From Lepidurus packardi (lineage: Eukaryota; Arthropoda; Branchiopoda; Notostraca; Triopsidae): DNA of 64,000 bases. The stretch covers positions 3,988,565 through 4,052,564 of the forward strand of contig JAKZAN010000001.1 of assembly GCA_023053545.1 (NCBI GenBank). The letters are read 5' to 3'. Made by a program: the position numbers and the translations under genes. Each line of letters opens with the position of its first letter. Positions within the stretch are counted from its first letter, which is position 1. The notes under the pieces were generated by a model, which saw only the letters and a program-made list of their open reading frames with translations, did no database searches and was not told the origin of the DNA. This document shows positions 54,002 to 64,000 of the stretch, piece after piece.

Positions 54002-56650
54002 TTTATCAATTATTTTACCCCAATCTTAAGTGAAATAAACGCATTAGATTTCAGAAAGCATATTTCTAGATTGCATGGGTATAACGCTAACAATAAGAAA
54101 GAGGTAAGTGCACTGAAATCTCCTTATAACGAACTCTGCTTTAGCGAATATCTAAAGTGAACGAAAAAGTATGCAATATTGCGTTCGATAAAACGAATTC
54201 CGGATAAATTGACAAGATTTCCGTCCGGGGGAGCTGGATTTGCACCCCCTAATAGCCTAAATCAGAAATGCCGCCACTGTTCTCCGTTTCTCCGTTTTGG
54301 ATGTCTACGTATAACGATGACTGCCTGAAGCATACATCTTCACCAACGGAACTGTAGGCCACTTCCCAAGCCGGCCTACCTTGGCGATAAAGGCGGTTCT
54401 ACCTTGATAATGAAGGCCTAATCCCTTGATCCCGAAAGGGTGTTTGTTGTAGGAAAGGGTTTGATCCTGAAACGAGTAAATTGACAAAAATGTATTCATA
54501 TTTTCATATACCACACGTTACTATATAATATAATGTTCTGGGAAGACGATTGACACACCAGCGTAGTTTTATCTTTCTGAAAAAATAAAACTAGGTAAAT
54601 ATATTCATTTTCACCTGCATACCCCTACGGTAGGTGAATAGAGAATAACCCATCAGGCTTATAGCAATTGATCGGTCAAAGTATATAGGTCTATAAGGTC
54701 GTTATAACGAGCTAGCAAGGTCACAGGTCAATATATAAACTGGACGTGTTCTTCTGCAAATAAATAGGAAAGGAACGCAGGACCATGAAATTCTTTTAAT
54801 AACGGGTTTCAAACAGTTTATTAAAATGCCACGGCGGTGGTATTACGTAAGGCCGTATGTGGAATACGCAGTCTTATTTTCTTTACAATTTCCAATTGTG
54901 TGTGCATTGTGAGAGGAAAGTTGTAATTTAAATAATTGATACTTTCACGAAAAGGAAAAACCATGTGAATAGTTATGTTGTCTGATTTATTTGTATTTTA
55001 AAAGCCATTGTATTTTTAATACCTCACTCTAACATGCACGGTATCAACACTGCAACAATCAAACTTCCCTCTAAAACTCTGTTTCCACCAGCATCCGCTA
55101 CACGCCAGTTTACCAAAATATAGCGAATATGTTTGCAAATTGGCATGGAGCGACATCTGGAGGAAGAAGTTAGAACCGATTGTAGAATACGAAATAAACC
55201 GGCGCGTAACAAAATTAAAAGAAAACTGTATTATTTATCTTAATATAAGTTTCTTACGAACTAGTTTAGATAATTAAACAAAAACAACTGAAATGGCGAA
55301 CATTATTGAAGAAAACAAACTTTCGGCGAGCAAACCTGTGTTTGCGGAATCCCAACCGTCCAGCGAACCTTACAGATTCAATCTCCGCATTTACATTCGG
55401 AGCCTGCCGAAACTCAACTTTACAACCCAAAGGAAGTTCTAAACGGACAGAATAAGTCTGGTCACTTTATCTTCGGACGACCAATCTGCAACTCACCACA
55501 AACAGCAAACGAGTCTCAAAATGCGAAACATCAGCACGTGGCACCGTACAGAACGGGAACAGGGGAGTTTTCAAGAGCATATATAAATATGTTACCTGTG
55601 TTCCAGTTAGACGAAGCTCACAATGTTTAAGAACAATGCGATGACTTATTGGCTTACGAATCAGGCATTGACTTGCCACAAACAGCTAGCGTTCAAGAAA
55701 AGAGGCAACCCTTACAAACAGTTGAAGAGCTTCTTTCGAAACTGGAAAATATTGAAAAAGAGAAGTATGAATTGCTGTACATATAGTCTTGAAAAGGAGT
55801 AAGCAAAACAGGAAATTAGCTGAAACTGAAAGTGCGGCGCGTTGAAGATCTCGCTTGAGGAATCACAGCGAGCACTAAAATCGTCCCGCGACGAAGTACA
55901 ACAAACTTGAAAACAGCAAGATGTCATTCGAAAGTATCCGTATAAGAACACCACCTTGATGAAACTCTACACGGGTATGTGATGGAGACCAAGGATGAGT
56001 TGTATGCCTTGTATCGCTACTTGGACTCAGGAGATAATTGCGAAAATATTATACAATGGCGCGGACCTGTTAGTACCAACTTGAATGCAGTACCGAAAAG
56101 ACGAGGGCGACCACAAAAATTGAAAGCTGTCGACGCAACTTTTTATATGTCGACTGCGATTGAATCTTCTGGAGCTAGATTTATTTGGAGCGAAAATTCA
56201 TTCCGGATTCGAGACCGGCCCCATTGCTGTGGCTTACTGGTGTATGAATTTACCGTTGGAACCTCTGTAAAACCTTGTTTCTGATAAACGTGTAAAAGTT
56301 TTAAGGTGGCTATAATCGCGTGGACAGTAACCAGAACTCCCAACTGTGCAAGAACAGGTTACAGAAACTATGGCATCTTGCCACGAAATACAACATACTG
56401 ATGTTCTAAATAGAAGTTCCACCCGATGAGGAGCATTGTTTTTCCTTTCTAGCCAGCAAGACCCTTTTCCTTTCACCTTTCACCGTTGACGAGCGATGCG
56501 ATTTACGTAGACCGTGTTTGTATAGCGTGCTGTGTAAAACGGGAAGTGAAGATGCTGTCTAGGAAGCTTATCATTATATAAGCCACGCAGCGAGTAGAAC
56601 ATTGTAGCCCTTTTAGAGAAAAAAAGAAACCCAAGAATCAATCTAAAAAA
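54002..56650. other. Region of decayed coding fragments, no gene supported
   Basis: Several short protein-like pieces occur without joinable exons. A minus-strand frame lies at 54305-54514 (LGLHYQGRTAFIAKVGRLG). A frame at 55292 opens ATGGCGAACATTATTGAAG and soon ends. Another at 55979-56284 has a basic RRGRPQKLK patch. Stops and frame changes suggest old transposon or pseudogene remains. A pogo/mariner-like end (actgaaatctccttataacg) is present at about 54112-54131. Confidence 0.4.
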
Positions 56651-56723
56651 AGTTTGGTGTTGATCAGGGAGTGGTTTATTGGCGTATAAAAAGTTACACA
56701 GAACATATATTTTGAGCGTATAC

Positions 56724-56787
56724 GTTTTAACCCGAGAACTTGAAATCCTATTTTTAAAAATAGGATTTCAAGTTCTCGGGTTAAAAC
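56724..56787. repeat. Perfect 64-bp palindrome
   Basis: The left arm 56724-56755 is followed with no spacer by its exact reverse complement 56756-56787. The arm reads gttttaacccgagaacttga, then 12 more bases ending in five T. Thirty-two of 32 positions pair, and pairing stops abruptly outside. It could form a cruciform in DNA or a long perfect hairpin in RNA. Confidence 0.97.
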
Positions 56788-57044
56788 CCCCCTCGAAAAA
56801 AAAATACTGGGTACGGGCCTGGTTATATAAGGGAGAATCGGTATCTTTGCCGGTAATTTTCCACTTTCGGGTGATTTGAAACACCAACGACTTCTGGGGC
56901 AAAAAATTGCTACACCTTAACGGTTTATGTTAGACGAGGGGAAAAATTAGGACAAAGTACAAGAAAGAGTTCCCTATAGGAACAACCTTCGAATAATTAA
57001 CACATCACGTTTGTAACTTTTTGAAGAAAAAAAGATTCCGTAAA

Positions 57045-57600
57045 AACTGTGGGCATGGGAATTTATGTGATGTCAGGCATTGCGGGTAGGACGGGCATGG
57101 ACATCCTTTGCATAAGCTTCCATATATGCAGTGTCTGGCATATATATAATATGATACGAAACCCATAGGCCATGGAACAGGTGACCATGGGAAAAGATGG
57201 GATAGCAGCCATGGTATGGGAAGAGCATGTACGTCTATGGAATAAGCATCCATAGGCTATGAAGGGCATGAATATACATCGAAGAAGCTTCTATGGCAGA
57301 GGATGGCATGGACTATCATGGAAACCATAGGCCATGGAACATGTGGGCATGAAAAGTTATGGGATTTAAACCCATGGGATGGGAAGGGTATGGACAGGTA
57401 TGTAGCATGCTCCCATGGCAGTTAAAGGCATAGAGTTCCATGATACAATAGAACATGGAACAGTGAAGTCATGGAAAACTACAACCGTCCCATCTCCACA
57501 GCATGGACTGCCATGGAAGCCCCGCTATGGCACAGCGAACCATGACGTTCCATGTCAGGACCATGGATGGCGGCAAATGTGCCATAGACGTGTCCACCAA
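57045..57600. repeat. CATGG-rich repetitive tract
   Basis: Over about 550 bp the words CATGG, CCATGG, ATGGGA, CATAGGCCATGGAACA and their variants recur every 10-25 bp. There are longer near-repeats such as cataggccatggaaca (57165 and 57327). CATG/CCATGG is self-complementary, so the tract is enriched in small palindromes. It runs up to the 5' breakpoint of the second LINE part. No gene is carried, and reading frames through it are by-products. Confidence 0.8.
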
Positions 57601-57621
57601 ATTTTTACAAGGGATAGTAAT

Positions 57622-60510
57622 AGGAAAATGTGGTGGAACGAGGAGTGCAGTAGGCTAATGGGCATAATGAGAAAAGGTTACAGAGAATTCAAGAGAAACC
57701 CTTCAACAACTAACTTAGAGAACTATAAAAAAGCACAAGCTCAATGCAAAAAGACCTTTCGTAGCATCAAAAGGAGGGCATGGAGAGAAAAGGTAGAAAA
57801 GTTAGGGGGAATACGAGTATGAAAGAGGTATGGAAACTTATTGGGAGAATGGAAGGCAGGGGAAGTAAGGGTTTAGGAAATGTAATAAAGGAGAACGGGG
57901 ATATGTGCGAGAAAGAAGAGGATATAGCAGAAGAGTTTGCGAAACACTTTGCAAAAGTTCAAAGCGGGGCACAACTACAGACGAGCAAGGAGAATGAAGA
58001 ACAGGAAACGTTTCTTAGGCAGCAGGTAGAACAATTTATACAAGGAAGTAGCAGGTGGAAAGAATTAGAAAGGCCGTTCACTAAATGGGAGTTCAACGAA
58101 ATTTTAACAAGATTACCCAGCACTAGTCAGGGGAGGGACTTAGTTCACTACAAAATAATCAGTAACTTACCAAACAACTTCAGAGAAGCTTTGTATAACA
58201 TATATAACCTGATACTAAGAGTAGGACAAGTACCCAAAGAGTGGAAAAACGCAACGGTAATTCCGATATTAAAACAGGGGAAAAGCGCAGAAAAAGTTGA
58301 ATCATATAGACCCATTTCTTTGATCTCGTGTCTAGCGAAAATATTTGAGCGTTTATTAGTAAAAAGACTAAATTGGATAACTGAAAAGTATAACATAATG
58401 TCAATATATCAAACGGGGTTTAGACCAGGAAGAAGTACAATAGATCAACTAGTCAGACTGAAGGAGGACGCCTTCGAATCTATCCAGGCGGGAGACTGTA
58501 CAGCTATACTCCTACTAGATCTTAAACAGGCATATGACTCGGTTTGGTCAAGCAAACTATTAGCAAAATTAGGGGAAGTAGGCTTTAAAGGAAAAATATT
58601 ACAGATCATTCAGGACTTGCTTACGAACAGGACAATGGAAGTCAGAATAGGTGCGACGACATCAAGAAAAGTAAACTTAAGTAAAGGTATACCACAGGGA
58701 TCCGTTTTGAGTCCATGGCTCTTGAATATTATGATTAGTGATTTTCCGACAGATTTGTACAGAATGAACACCTCGATCTATGTAGATGATATTGCCATCT
58801 GGACAAGGGACACAACTTTAGACAATGCTATGAGAAGAATAGCTAAATCAGCGAAAGAGGCAGAAATATGGTGTGATAGGAACGGTTTTGAAATAGCAGC
58901 CGAAAAAACGAAATGCCTAGTCATAACAAAGAAAAGAAAGACAGAAACAGAAGTTAAAGTCAAAATCAGAGGAACGGAAATAGAAAAAATAAAAGAAGGA
59001 AAATTTTTGGGAATCACTTTCGACAAGGAACTACATTTTAAACAACACATGGAAAAGATGAGAGAAAGGGGAATGAAAGCTAATTTAATACTGCAAAAAT
59101 TGGCAGGGACAAGTTGGGGAGCAAATATAAAAACAATGCTAACGCTTTATAAAGGACTAATAAGAACAAAATTAGAATATGCGGCAATAGTTTTTAAAGA
59201 CGCCAACAAGAGCATGTTAAAACGCATAGAAACCATACAAAACAGAGCACTACGAATAATTCTCGGGGCAATGAAAACCACGCCCATAGCTGTGTTACTG
59301 TGCTCAACAGGACTAACACCGCTCAGAGATAGGTGGGAAGAACTAGCTTTAAGGTATCGCAACAGAATGATGGAACGTCATTATGAAGACGAGGTAGTAT
59401 TCAGAGTCCTAGATCACAGGGAAAAAAGAATATATGCACAAATTAGTACATGGATAGAAGCCTACCAACTACCGGAAATAGAAACAGGAAATATCTATGA
59501 GAAAAAAATCGCGCCATGGGATTTCGATGTAGAAGGTATAACGGATACAATACCAGGACTTGCCACGAAATCAGTTTATCAGGCCGGAAGACACACAACA
59601 ATTTTAGATTTCTTTGAGAAGCGTTACAAAGATAGGAAAAGAATTTTCACAGATGGCTCAAAAGACGACGAGGGAAACGTAGGAGCAGGGATATATGTGG
59701 AGTACGAAGACAAGATGGTGGCTCTCGCTCTACCGAAATTTTCATCAGTAATGGCAGCCGAACTGTATGCAGTTTTTGGAAGCTTTACAATTCGTAAATA
59801 CAGCACATGAAAACAAATATGTAATATTTACAGATTCAAAGGCGGCAGTTTTGGCAATTAAAAATTATGATAACAAGAAATATAGCCGAGTGATTCAGGA
59901 AATCCAAAGGTCAATTATGGCTTTAAAAACTCAAGGGAAAGACGTAGCTATACAATGGGTGCCAGGACACGAGGGTTTCAAGGGCAACGAAAAGGCAGAT
60001 TTAGCAGCAAAGCTGGGAAAAGGATCAGAAAATTTTATAAACAGACGACTAACAACTGAAGAAATAATGTCACTTTATAAAGAAAAGAACGAAAAGAGAA
60101 TTGTAAGAACGCTAAAACTTCAATCTGAACAAGAATTGGTACAAGCGGCCATATCTCTCAAACCGCAACCATGGCTAGAACACCCGAATAGAAGAGTAGC
60201 CGTAGCGCTCTTAAGAATAAGAAGCAAACATGCAAAGGTGGGTTGGTGGATGAAGAGATTTAAGCTTAAAGACACAGATACATGTGAAAACTGTAGGGAA
60301 CAAACAGACACAGTGGAACACAGGTTGCTGTATTGCCCATCATACGGATACGAAAGAGAAAAATGGAGGAGAAAAGTAGAACAGATCGGAGTAACTTTTA
60401 ACATGGAAAATGTATTAGGATTAGGGGAAATTGAACCAGAAAGACAATATAAGTTAAGAAACTGTCTAGTAGACTACCTTAAAGACACTAGACTAATAGA
60501 AGTGGTGTAG
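57622..60510 (+). pseudogene. LINE ORF2 RT-RNase H, frameshifted
   Basis: Reverse transcriptase motifs are complete: FRPGRSTIDQL, LLLDLKQAYDSVW, GIPQGSVLSPWL, the catalytic IYVDDIAIW and FLGITFD. RNase H follows with IFTDGSKDDEGN, the Glu of AELYAV, TDSKAAVLAI and WVPGHEGF.GNEKAD, then a Cys/His segment (CENCREQTDTVEHRLLYC). Two frame breaks are present: one at the G5 run near 57805 and one at the T5 run near 59773, so the frame is split into 57415-57822, 57780-59810 and 59767-60510. RNase H in ORF2 places it with I-group/LOA-type LINEs. Confidence 0.9.
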
Positions 60511-60683
60511 TAATAATATATAAGATAATAATAAGATCAATAGAAAGATCAAGACCAATAATAAGAACAAAAGAAAGTTTGTTTAAGAAATAATCTTATA
60601 AAAAAATGGACAGAAGTAGTCGATAATGTGCCCGTTAGATGGCGCAGTTTTTGACTAAAAACAGTCCAACAACAACAACAACT
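57622..60683 (+). mobile_element. I/R1-like non-LTR retrotransposon, 3' part
   Basis: Holds the RT and RNase H parts of ORF2 and a 3' UTR ending in a (CAA)n-type tail (about 60668-60683, ccaacaacaacaacaactac). It starts mid-ORF2 at the codons for KMWWNEEC. A shared 3' UTR block (cgataatgtgcccgttagatgg) matches the fragment at 44.7 kb. Confidence 0.93.
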
Positions 60684-60689
60684 ACCCGA

Positions 60690-61500
60690 CTCGAAATCTG
60701 TGCATTGAACTGACGCAGTTTAGAGCTGGCTTCCCGTTCCCCCACCCCACAACTACGGTCAGCTCGTGCAGAATAGCTGACGAGTTCTGTTAATGAAGCG
60801 AACCTACCTGTAAAACAACTCGGCGTGCAAGTTACACAATCCAATGACGAGAAACCACGACTGATTCAAACCGTGTTGAGAACCCTCCCTAGGCTTCAGC
60901 AGTGTTGGTTGTGTTTTAGACGTGTGGTTCTATAAAAATGGCGGAAATAACAGGAAAAGAACAAGAAAATAAGCGTTGATTGAAATGTAACAGAGCAGTT
61001 GTGGCTCGCATTGAAACGACAAGTTGAATTTCAAAGATTTGTAACATACGAAAGCGTTAATTTAAGAATTCCTCAATCCTCTCTATCCAAATTGTTGACA
61101 AATCGTTGCAAAATAAAGACTATGGTCATTTGGGTATAGACAAGAAAATGTAATTTCGTTCTTAATATCACTATTTTTCTTTTTCTTATTTACATCATAA
61201 AACAACCTACGCACATGTACTATACAAATTTCCGATTATTTGAATCTCCGCTTAATCGAAGTAAGATTCACTTGACAAACGTGATCACAATAGGCGACAT
61301 CTACTCTGATGAAAATGGTATCAAAAACACCTGCACTCAAATGGATCAACTATATTTGACTCTTATTTTTAAGCTTACGAATGTTGTTGACAAAGGGGAC
61401 TTGGCTTCATTAAACCATGCAGGAAACAAATCTTTAACGTCCAGAAAAATGGCACCCTATTTAGAAAAATGAGGAGTTGTGCTCTTACCATGAAAAAACA
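60690..61500. other. Spacer after the LINE tail
   Basis: No gene is supported. A weak pogo/mariner-like end (cgattatttgaatctccgct) occurs at about 61231. The DNAJC17 first exon was looked for here on the minus strand and not found. Confidence 0.4.
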
Positions 61501-61513
61501 GAAATGAAAAAAC

Positions 61514-63999
61514 TCACGTTGATAAAATCCAATTCTTGGTCACTTGATCAATCGGTACCAGCATCCAGAATGGAAGGAGACTAGTATTGCATTTCCTGAA
61601 TTGAAATGAGTATTTTTTACTCGATATTGAGCTTATTTTTAACTGACGTGTGTCGTTTAATGAAGCCGGCCACCACCAACTCTTCGCGTTGTCTTTCCAG
61701 CCATTCTGCTGGGGATAACTCTGCCCCCACCGGGCAATAGCGTGCACCGTGAAACCGTGAATGTCCTCCGCTACTAACGGGTTGCCCACATTTGCTACAA
61801 TTGGAAGTCCGAGGAATGTTGCCAGCAGAAGCATCGTAGCCGCCTCCAAGCCGTCGTCCTTGACATCGGCGAACACCGAAGGTGGTGGAGGCGGCGCAGA
61901 TACTGGCCTGGAGGGGCCTTCACCAGGGCCTTCCACTGCGGGTGCAGCTTCTGTCCCCAATGGAGGCAACGTTTAACGTCCCGACGTTTCACTTTGGCCT
62001 GACCGACCGTGTCTACTACTTCCTCAAAAACAAGCGGCTCGTGAGCTGGTCGAGGTGCTGTTTGAGGAAGCTGGCGCGAGGGCAAAAGCGGCGTCGCACT
62101 CGTTAATGCGGGTTGAGGCAGGTTAATACCCTGCAGTAGCATACTGATGTCGCTTATTATCCTGGTACCTAAGAGTTGAAAAGAAATGGGTTATTATTAA
62201 CCTCGACAAGTGCCGGGCGTTAATAAAGCTCCAAACTTAGCACAGGCTCAAGGTAGTCTCGTTAATGGGATACAAAACCAGGCCGGTACCTTCGAAGAGG
62301 GTGCCACTTAGAAGGACACGACTCCGCATCTCGTTGGACTTGCCCAGAATGAGCTTCCAGCGAGACACGTAGGAGGACCTCGGACTGGTGCCGTGTATGT
62401 GTTGCAAAGGCGAATGCAAATTGCCTCCACTACACGACTCTTGGCAGGAGAGAGGACAGGCAAACCAGCGCTTATATAGCACCTACAAATCGGACGCAAG
62501 GGTTTTAGATTCCAAAGCATGCTTAAAGAACCAGACGACATACCAACGCTTACCTCTGCATGGCTTCCACTCCAACGTATTCAGTCCTATACTGGGACCG
62601 AGACGGTCGTGGCGCAGGATGCGGCCTTACTTCAGAGGCCGTTTGTCGTACTCGTCCAACTTCGTCGAATGACTTCGTCAGCCTGGGTTTTGCTGACAGC
62701 AAGGCCTTCTGTCTTCATCAACTGATCCTGATCAACTGAATCAACTGATCCGCTGCCAACTGATCCACCTTGTCCCAGCCACCGATCAATCGATAATCCA
62801 AGGCTTCTTCAGTTGGTTCTGGCATTGCCTCGACAGTCAGCTCGCTGTCCCTGTCGTCTTCCGGTTCTTCGGTTTCCACCGGATTCCCCGGAATGGTGTC
62901 GTCCAGCTCTTCCGGCTCCTGCAGCACGGTGAGGGAATCGGGTTCCAAAAAGACATCCATGCCTTGAACATCCTCGTCAATCCCCTCATCGACTGCAGTG
63001 TCATCCGTGGGAAGGGTCCAGCCAGTTTGCTGGTAGAGGAATTCCACTCCCAGCAGCTCCCCTGTATACTGGCCTGGAGCGCGATACTCTGGCAACAATG
63101 GATGGCCCAGTACTTGCTCATACAGCGTGTAGAATCGCTGCATCAACTTGGCCTCGAAGCAACGCAGTGGCGAGGGTCGAGAGTTGGCAACGGCTGCAGA
63201 AGCTTTGGCAGCGTTCCAGCATGTGACGCCATCCAAGTCATACAATGTAATGCCTTACCCGGAATAAAGCGAGCCAAGTGCAAATGGAAAGACTCAAAGG
63301 AGGTGGAGCCACGAGCACACCGGTAAACTGAGGCTTCCCTTGGTCAATGTTCTAGTTATCGTGTAGAGCTGGACTAACTCGGGATCTTGGATGCACTTGA
63401 CGTGTTTCTCTCAAAGTCCCAGGTTTCCTTCATGTCTTCCTTGAACAACGGAACTCCCAGCGAATCCGTGGCCAAGATCAGGGCTTCGATCTGATCCCTG
63501 GTCTCTTGGGTACCACGAGTACGCCAACGACAATGGCGTGCCATCTCAGATTTGTTGATGGCCTTGTTGACGCGACAGAAGGATTGGAAAGACCCTCCAT
63601 CTCCATTTGCTGTCCCTGTCCTTTGCTGTCCCTTGCTTGTACCCTTGCTGTCAAAAAGGGCTGAGCCAATCCAAACCTGGTCTGCTGGCAAGATCGTCTT
63701 TTGCCACCCTTCGGGAAGGCGAGCACGCGCAGCCACTTTCCTTGCTTGCCCAGCCGAAACAAAAATATTAATAAAATAAAGAATCCACGCTTCTGTTCTA
63801 GAGAGAAATTTGTTTGACATTTCATCCTCCCCTCTCTTTCTTAAAGTAGCAACGGAAAAATAAATAATCTACCTCAGGAACATGGCTGGATATTGCAGCA
63901 GTCGCGGTGGACTCTATCGAAGCTTCCAGCTCCACAAGGTCAGCGCCAGGAAGTACTGGCTCTGACTCTGAAGCTGGAGCCTGAACGGGCGTGGCCATG
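61514..63999 (-). pseudogene. Exons of a large transposon-associated protein family
   Basis: Minus-strand segments, in gene order: 63999-63874 (possible N-terminal exon, acidic Ala/Ser-rich), 63374-63820 (KSEMARHCRWRTRGTQETRD, DSLGVPLFKEDM), about 63246-63330 in another frame (SFHLHLARFIPG-type), 62718-63245 (RFYTLYEQVLGHPL, APGQYTGELLGVEFLYQQTG, then a long acidic stretch), 62237-62541 in two frames (LPVLSPAKSRVVEAICIRLC then RWKLILG..NEMRSRVL) and 61514-62142 (Pro-rich). I know this order from a repeated, transposon-like family in fish, coral and arthropod genomes, annotated around a DUF6729 domain. The name is from memory and uncertain. Frame changes between segments may be introns or decay. 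The gene continues past the window edge. Confidence 0.5.
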
Positions 64000-64000
64000 C

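Noticed and set aside
55979-56284. 101-residue frame with RRGRPQKLK basic patch
   Set aside because: An AT-hook-like patch alone is weak, and surrounding frames are broken; treated as a decayed fragment.
57005-57269. Minus-strand frames through the CATGG tract
   Set aside because: They show only the translated repeat (Pro, Met, Tyr, Cys rich) and no domain.
1-64000. Bacterial-type features (operons, ribosome-binding sites, CRISPR arrays, Rho-independent terminators)
   Set aside because: Spliced animal genes and retrotransposons show the DNA is eukaryotic; the short tandem repeats seen lack regular spacers.

Overview
The window is eukaryotic nuclear DNA, almost certainly from an arthropod. 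Genes are interrupted by many short introns (about 50-150 bp) with normal GT-AG borders. Degenerate TTAGG/CCTAA tracts, the arthropod telomere motif, lie scattered through introns and spacers. The proteins are animal orthologues. I cannot name the species. No rRNA, tRNA or CRISPR array was recognised.

Layout. 1-6.4 kb is AT-rich and nearly gene-free, with one small TIR element and one candidate signal-peptide exon. 6.4-8.9 kb (-) is an LMBR1/LMBR1L-type membrane protein. 9.7-10.5 kb (-) is an RPA-like OB-fold/zinc-ribbon protein. 12.0-15.6 kb (-) is the mitochondrial aspartate/glutamate carrier aralar/citrin. 16.2-16.5 kb (-) is a HIG1-domain protein with a tandemly duplicated 3' end. 17.4-18.1 kb (+) is riboflavin kinase. 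18.2-19.6 kb (-) is mitochondrial ribosomal protein bL9m with a MITE-like element in intron 1. 21.2-24.2 kb (+) is an unrecognised type I membrane protein with a Cys-rich ectodomain and three PPxY motifs. 25.2-27.9 kb (+) is CRH-binding protein with a TATA promoter. 28.1-31.2 kb (-) is an unidentified coiled-coil protein.

31.4-44.8 kb is a transposon nest: a decayed hAT transposase, a TIR MITE, a near-intact Ty3/gypsy element (340-bp LTRs, TAAG target duplication) sitting in the intron of a basic nuclear-type gene, LINE fragments, a solo LTR and a hAT BED-finger remnant. 44.9-48.5 kb returns to host genes: an NSL1-like kinetochore protein (+), a C1orf198 orthologue (+) and DNAJC17 (-). 48.5-60.7 kb holds the 5' part and the 3' part of an I/R1-like non-LTR retrotransposon. 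They are separated by 6.3 kb that contains a BEN-domain gene, a perfect 64-bp palindrome and a CATGG-rich repeat. 61.5-64 kb (-) carries exons of a transposon-associated protein family.

The host genes are unrelated housekeeping genes (mitochondrial carrier, HIG1, bL9m and riboflavin kinase are all mitochondrial or flavin related, but there is no operon logic). The main interest lies in the membrane protein with PPxY motifs, the way mobile elements have edited host introns, and several structured repeats. Gene names rest on motif recognition and splice-phase reconstruction by eye; no database search was run.
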